Below, piece by piece: positions 7,823 through 11,392 of a stretch of 11,392 nt of DNA. The stretch comes from Euperipatoides rowelli (lineage: Eukaryota; Onychophora; Udeonychophora; Euonychophora; Peripatopsidae). The stretch lies in the NCBI GenBank assembly GCA_003024985.2, contig PXIH01S0016157.1; one strand, written 5' to 3'. Under the pieces are notes generated by a model that made no database searches, was not told where the DNA came from, and was given only the letters and a program-made list of their open reading frames with translations. Within the stretch, counting starts at the first letter, position 1, and each line of letters opens with the position of its first letter. The position numbers and the translations under genes are program-made.

Positions 7823-8497
7823 TAGAGATGAAACAAATATCCGTTAGTATTCGGCTGGATTTCATAGTGTTTGGTAAAGGCCGTTTATTATCTGTATTCG
7901 CCGAATATTAGTCATCTCCCTGAATATATTAAACAAGTGGGGAAGGGAGTTTTTCCTTAAATAAATGTTAGAAAATAAGGTGAGGTCCTGTAGTATTTAG
8001 AAAATCAAATTCCAATAGTTAACATACTTTTATGAATACATCGGGAGGGAGACACGATAGCATTTTATTATAAATGAATGCATCATACGGGATTCAGGGA
8101 AAGTAAGGACGGTTATTATTAGTTTAAAAAAAGAGAAAAATAATCTGTATTATTATATTGTGCCCTGGAATTTGCAAGTTTATTGCAAAAACTGCCATAG
8201 TTTTTTTTTTTTTATCTTCAACTAATTATTTCTAAGCAGCACCATCGCACTTGTTCATTCTTGATTGTGTCAAGAACGTGGTCTTCTTATTGTGTAGGGA
8301 GAAGAAAAAAATAATTTTCTCACCCTTATGGCATTGCATAAAATCAAACATCTTTAAAAAGGTTGTCAATAGGTTATTTTGACCTAATAAAATAAATAGG
8401 ATAGATATTCGGCCAAATATTCAATATTCGGCCTTTGTTAATGGCCGAATATTCAGTAACCGGTATTCGACCAAAATTAATATTCGTTTCAACCCTA
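7823..8497. mobile_element. Non-autonomous hAT-like element, 675 bp
   Basis: The left end TAGAGATGAAACAAATAT and the reverse complement of the right end, TAGGGTTGAAACGAATAT, agree at 15 of 18 positions. Both are followed by repeated ATTCGG/CCGAAT words. The right subterminal region holds a perfect 11-bp inverted repeat, AATATTCGGCC (8423-8433) and GGCCGAATATT (8443-8453). The terminal and CGAATATTCGG-rich style resembles a widespread animal hAT type, from general knowledge. The interior has no transposase frame, so it would depend on a transposase supplied elsewhere. Degenerate ends and flanks imply an old insertion. Confidence 0.75.
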
Positions 8498-8505
8498 ATT
8501 AGCCT
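8498..8505. repeat. Probable target-site duplication, right (ATTAGCCT)
   Basis: This is the partner of 7815-7822, with six of eight positions identical and directly next to the right terminus. Confidence 0.5.
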
Positions 8506-8721
8506 ACATGGCAATAGTAATGTAATTTATTTATGAATTTTTATTTTTAAAGACCTAAAAAGAAAAATTAAAGAAAGTTTTGCATACAAAAATACTATGT
8601 AATCTCAAAAACTGGCATATTTAGAGAACCAGCACATCTCATGTCTTTTACATACAACATAACAAAGCTTTCTCACTGTATATGTCATATCCAAATTAAT
8701 TCTCAATATTTGTGTTATTCA

Positions 8722-8746
8722 TTTTTCCTCTTCTTCTTTTTTTCAG
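8722..8746 (+). promoter_or_regulatory. Splice-acceptor-like polypyrimidine tract and AG
   Basis: A 23-base run made only of T and C ends in CAG at 8744-8746 and directly precedes the only CpG-dense, higher-GC block in this part of the window. It is a textbook-quality acceptor by eye. Pyrimidine tracts are common in AT-rich DNA, so this alone does not prove splicing. Confidence 0.4.
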
Positions 8747-8914
8747 AAAAGACTGGGAATGCAAGCTGAATGCGTTGAACGAACAAAGCGTAACTGGCGA
8801 TTGATAATAATGGCCTCATTTGCAAACTACCATTCGATTGACCGAGTTCTTCACTTCAACGTAACCAGGCAACACGGAACGGTTTCTTCTTTCTACTTCA
8901 ATGATATGCTATGA
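8747..8914 (+). other. Candidate terminal exon (55 codons), unrecognised
   Basis: Starting right after the acceptor-like AG, one frame is open for 55 codons and ends in TGA at 8912-8914. The peptide starts KRLGMQAECVERTKRNW and ends VSSFYFNDML. I do not recognise any domain. Composition supports function: this block is visibly richer in G and C than its neighbours and holds nine CpG in about 120 bp, whereas the window average is about one per 120 bp. The frame stays open upstream to a TAA at 8660-8662, with the first in-frame ATG at 8759. A run of 55 codons is only mildly unusual by chance, and no clear donor or upstream exon is visible. Alternatives are a non-coding RNA exon or a promoter/enhancer, especially given the X-box at 8861. 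Confidence 0.25.
8861..8873. promoter_or_regulatory. RFX X-box match (GTAACC-A-GGCAAC)
   Basis: The 13-mer fits the RFX palindrome GTNRCC-N(0-3)-RGYAAC at every defined position. RFX factors activate ciliary genes in animals, usually from sites shortly upstream of the start codon. It lies inside the CpG-dense block, which favours a regulatory reading, but no adjacent ciliary gene is visible on either strand. Confidence 0.4.
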
Positions 8915-9235
8915 TAATGGGAACCTCCTTCAGTCATGGTTAGATCAAATGAACAGTTCTGAGTTACTCTAAGTGTATATAAATTAAGAGTCAACTAAAT
9001 CTAGGACTATTCTATTTATGGATTAAACTAATTATTAGTTGTCATTAAATTGCTATTTAATTTTCAAAGGAAATAGTATTGCCTATACATGATAAAGCTA
9101 AATTAAAATAACTATTATTTTTATAATTCATGTATTCATGAATATTCTAATGTGTACAACTTGGCTAATTCAACAATACCATCACAGTTCTCATCATACC
9201 CCATTATTAGAGCTCACATAACCTACCATATAGAC
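8915..9235. other. AT-rich spacer, no gene seen
   Basis: Sequence after the candidate exon reverts to CpG-free A/T-rich DNA. AATAAA-like words occur only loosely (ATTAAA at 9045-9050), so a polyadenylation site for the candidate exon is not convincing. Confidence 0.55.
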
Positions 9236-9422
9236 CTGGGCTTCTTAAACTTTTTCCACTCACGACCCTTTTACTCCCGGGAAATTTTTATGCGACCCCG
9301 GGTATATAGGTGTATATATAATAGGTAGGCAAATCAAAAATTTACTGATGATAAATCAAATTTATTTTAAAACAAATCTTTGATCAACAAATAATTTTAC
9401 TATTTATTAAAGGTGAAAGCAA
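9236..9422 (+). mobile_element. hAT-like transposon end, truncated
   Basis: CCTGGGCTTCTTAAAC followed by TTTTTCCACTCACGACCC, CCCGGGAAATTTTTATGCG and ACCCCGGG resembles the termini of hAT elements that start CAG(G/T)GGTTCTTAAACTTTTT with a CACGACCCC block. That family resemblance is from general knowledge. Four CpG lie in 38 bases, as in other transposon ends here. No matching right end is found before the N at 9507 or after it, so the element is broken or only partly assembled. No transposase frame is seen. Confidence 0.5.
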
Positions 9423-9506
9423 ATTTGCATACTAATGAGATATTTGCATGCTAATGAGATATTTGCATGCTAATGAGATATTTGCATACTAATGAGATAT
9501 TTGCAT
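9423..9506. repeat. 19-bp tandem array with octamer and TAATGARAT motifs
   Basis: Four complete units of ATTTGCATRCTAATGAGAT occupy 9423-9441, 9442-9460, 9461-9479 and 9480-9498, and a fifth ATTTGCAT runs into the N at 9507. Units 1 and 4 have A and units 2 and 3 have G at the variable position, otherwise all are identical. Every unit contains a perfect POU octamer (ATTTGCAT) and TAATGAGAT, which fits the TAATGARAT consensus. Units 2 and 3 read ATGCTAATGAGAT, the overlapping octamer-type form recognised by Oct-1 with HCF-1. The array probably collapses at the gap, so the true copy number is unknown. Confidence 0.95.
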
Positions 9507-9507
9507 N
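9507..9507. other. Single-N contig join
   Basis: The N falls in the middle of a near-perfect short tandem array, a usual place for an assembly to break. Confidence 0.85.
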
Positions 9508-9559
9508 AAATCAGTTTTAACTTTTATAAGTGGGAAATTTTCATTTTGAACTATGTTAT

Positions 9560-9686
9560 TAGCCTAAATAATCATTACCTATACTTTGTAAAGGAACTCA
9601 TATCCTTCGGGGCTAGAGTTCCGATTAACTTACTCATTGTCTAATGTAAATTGTTCTTTGTTAAATAAAGCCCTAATAATAATAAA
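9560..9686 (+). mobile_element. Retroelement-like 3' end with (TAA)n tail
   Basis: A structured, slightly GC-richer stretch leads to TTAAATAAAGCCC (AATAAA at 9664-9669) and then TAATAATAATAAA at 9674-9686. Structured 3' sequence, an AATAAA and a short simple-repeat tail are typical of non-LTR retrotransposons or their SINE partners. The left limit is arbitrary, no reverse transcriptase frame is present and no target duplication is recognised, so it is a 3' fragment at best. Confidence 0.4.
9593..9622 (+). ncRNA. RNA-type hairpin with UUCG tetraloop
   Basis: GGAACTC (9593-9599) pairs with GAGTTCC (9616-9622). Inside, CC (9604-9605) and GG (9610-9611) close a TTCG loop (9606-9609), the unusually stable C(UUCG)G tetraloop. 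Inner and outer helices are separated by an internal loop. It probably belongs to the 3' end of the retroelement-like fragment rather than being an independent gene. Confidence 0.5.
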
Positions 9687-10216
9687 TGAAACATTATTTA
9701 GGTTTCAATACTAATCCCACTGAGTCCACCTTTATTGATTCACTTATTTTGATTAAAGTTTACAGTGTATAGCCTACACTTGAAATAAATGTGATTAGCA
9801 GCTGTAAACTATAATAATTTATTATCATTCTAAATAATTTTAAATGGCTATGAAAGTATTTAGGATTAAAATGTTACGAATGAAATGCTAATGATGAATT
9901 GCTTTTGGAATGTATTGCTAGTGTTAAATTATTAATAAGAAACTTACTGGATACCATTTAAACCTGGTTAACATCGTTATAGAAAATATAGCTTCTGTTG
10001 TTTTCACCTGTAAGCTACAGTTCTTAGCACAAAAATATTGAACTTTCTCTTAGCTATTTAATTTCTTTATGATTGTTTATTCACATAACCTAATTCTGAA
10101 AAAAAAAAAATAATTATCTTGAAAATGGAAAGAATAGCGTCTTTCTTGACAAGCTTCAAAATTTGTAAAATGGTAACATCAGTTTATGACAAAGCATATG
10201 CTTTTTCAATAGTTTG
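9687..10216. other. AT-rich spacer, no gene seen
   Basis: No open frame of note. It contains two symmetric elements: AGTTTACAG (9757-9765) against CTGTAAACT (9802-9810), with a smaller GTGTA/TACAC hairpin inside, and the 14-bp perfect palindrome AAAGCATATGCTTT at 10191-10204. A poly-A run lies at about 10099-10110. Confidence 0.6.
9757..9810. repeat. 9-bp perfect inverted repeat, 54-bp span
   Basis: AGTTTACAG and CTGTAAACT are exact complements, enclosing the hairpin GTGTATAGCCTACAC. It is a small foldback of unknown role. Confidence 0.65.
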
Positions 10217-10264
10217 AAAATTGATGGATGGGGTCATTCCTGGATGACTCTAGCCATCAATTTT
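10217..10264 (+). ncRNA. 48-nt hairpin, 21-position stem
   Basis: AAAATTGATGG (10217-10227) pairs perfectly with CCATCAATTTT (10254-10264). After one A/G mismatch (10228/10253), 10229-10237 pairs with 10244-10252 using two G-U pairs (10230/10251 and 10232/10249). The loop is TCCTGG. The two G-U pairs hold only if the plus strand is the RNA; on the other strand they become A/C mismatches. The stem is miRNA-sized, but the loop is shorter than in ordinary animal precursors. Alternatives are a foldback element or chance. Confidence 0.45.
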
Positions 10265-11150
10265 ATTTTATTTTTATCTAGCAAAACTGAAAATAATATC
10301 AATTTAATAATTTGTTTATAACTTACTATATAAAATAAAAGATTTGTTATCTGGCTTTTTTAACAATAATTGGAATGTTCTATTAATAGCATTTCAAATA
10401 TTCCTCATTGCAGCAATTTTTTTAATTATATGTTCTTAATAATTATTGTCTAAAATTGATGTATTTACAGCCTTTCAGCTCAATTGCTTCAGAATTTGTC
10501 CAATGTGACAAAATTAAACAAAAGTTGATGTAATTTTGACCGTGCCGAAATTAAAAAGTTGATGTCATTTTTTTCTTACCATTGCTTCCATTGGTAGCCT
10601 ACAGTTAATGTTTATTGAATATAAATAAATGATACTCGCCAAGCCTGCAATTATAGTATTGCTATATAATAAATAAAAATGATTCTTGTTTTATACATTG
10701 TACATTTGAATATGATAAAATTTCAACGATAATGTAAATTTTTGTTATGCTGCTGAAAATCTCTTAGCGTGCCATTGGTACGTGTACCACCTATTTACCC
10801 TTCTGCACTATCTGATGATTCTTTTCCATTTTGTAATTAAATGTTTATTTATTGTGTTTTCTTTTTAAATAGAAGACAAGTAAAAACATATCGTATATAA
10901 ATTAATTATTGAAACATGATAGGATAAGACCATTTTCATAACTGTCATGTTATTAATATTTTAAATCAAGTTTCTTATAAAAAACAAATAAAAATACAAA
11001 AGAAAAGCAATAAATATTAAATTACAATGTAAAAATTGTTTCAGATATTAAAAATTTAAATGTAAAAAAAAAGAAGAAAAAAATAGCCTATATATGAATG
11101 ACTAGCTGAAAAGAACCTTGGGAATTGAAATACAACGGGACTCTAAATAT
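10265..11150. other. AT-rich spacer, no gene seen
   Basis: A and T runs throughout. An imperfect direct repeat around AAAGTTGATGT occurs at about 10511-10537 and 10548-10572. TGGTACGTGTACCA at 10776-10789 is a small palindrome with 6-bp arms. No open frame or RNA gene is supported. Confidence 0.6.
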
Positions 11151-11207
11151 CCTCCATCCCCCTTTCCACCCCTACCCTCATGCTCTGAGTACCCATCCCT
11201 CATCCCC
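11151..11207 (-). repeat. C-rich strand with six C-tracts (G-rich on minus)
   Basis: C-tracts of 5, 4, 3, 3, 3 and 4 lie at 11158-11162, 11169-11172, 11175-11177, 11192-11194, 11197-11199 and 11204-11207. The minus strand could form a G-quadruplex, and the plus strand an i-motif, though one loop is 14 nt and so outside the strict definition. It stands out in an otherwise A/T-rich contig. It has no adjacent gene. Confidence 0.6.
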
Positions 11208-11337
11208 ATATTCCTAAAATCATTTTAGAAATGATTAAATATATAAATCTCTTAATGAGATTTAAAATATTCAAATGAAAAAAATATGTGGTTTTTATTA
11301 TCTCAATCTGTATTACAGTAGATCTTATCCTATTGTT

Positions 11338-11358
11338 TAATAATAATAAATGCTAATA

Positions 11359-11392
<34 letters not shown>
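11338..11392. repeat. (TAA)n microsatellite at window end
   Basis: An interrupted start (TAATAATAATAAATGCTAATAATAG) is followed by a pure TAA run that continues past the window edge. The opening motif resembles 3291-3317. It may be the tail of another retroelement, but no body is identified to its left. Confidence 0.9.

Noticed and set aside
9423-9506. Integrated herpesvirus-like promoter, considered because of TAATGARAT
   Set aside because: No viral coding sequence surrounds it, and the motif is multiplied by simple 19-bp tandem growth next to a hAT-like end. Host repeat is the better reading.
10776-10789. TGGTACGTGTACCA palindrome as a bHLH-PAS (TACGTG) site
   Set aside because: A single short motif without promoter context is expected by chance.

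Overview
The window is AT-rich, CpG-poor, non-coding nuclear DNA from a eukaryote, most likely a metazoan. I find no protein gene, rRNA, tRNA, CRISPR array or bacterial-type operon that I can defend. The evidence for an animal is the mixture of cut-and-paste transposon ends (hAT type, with 8-bp target duplications), a possible tRNA-like SINE, a retroelement-like 3' end with a (TAA)n tail, minisatellites, homopolymer runs, and strong CpG depletion. My hand count is about 96 CpG in 11.4 kb, well under half of what the base composition predicts. The phylum cannot be fixed from this sequence. Four single N characters (3250, 4032, 6820, 9507) mark contig joins, so the window is five contigs laid end to end.

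Layout. 1-310: a CpG-rich block with three 21-bp tandem repeats and a near-perfect 39-nt hairpin. 311-1960: AT-rich spacer with two poly-C runs. 1960-3249 and 4033-5370: one degenerate minisatellite with a period of about 89 bp, interrupted by the 781-bp contig 3251-4031. 5371-6380: featureless AT-rich spacer. 6386-6581: nested inverted and direct repeats ending in a 12-bp palindrome. 7823-8497: a 675-bp non-autonomous hAT-like element with degenerate target duplications. 8747-8914: a local CpG-dense island behind a strong splice-acceptor-like tract, with an RFX X-box match; it is the only plausible exon or promoter here. 9236-9506: one end of another hAT-like element running into a 19-bp octamer/TAATGARAT array that is cut off by the N at 9507. 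About 9560-9686: a retroelement-like 3' end with a UUCG hairpin. 9687-11392: AT-rich spacer with a 48-nt RNA-type hairpin, a C-rich strand and a terminal (TAA)n microsatellite.

The clearest result concerns the assembly. The last 165 bp before the N at 3250 are repeated exactly just after the N at 4032, as expected if those two contigs really overlap. The contig lodged between them carries the left end of a hAT element (TIR CAGTGCCGGATTA at 3791, preceded by CACCCTAC). The right end (TAATCCGGCACTG, followed by CCCCCTAC) lies 3.2 kb away, just after the N at 6820. The simplest reading is that contig 3251-4031 belongs immediately before contig 6821-9506, and that the minisatellite is continuous.

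No group of genes works together here. I did not find a new biological system. The items most worth following up are the octamer/TAATGARAT array, the CpG-dense candidate exon or promoter, and the 48-nt hairpin.
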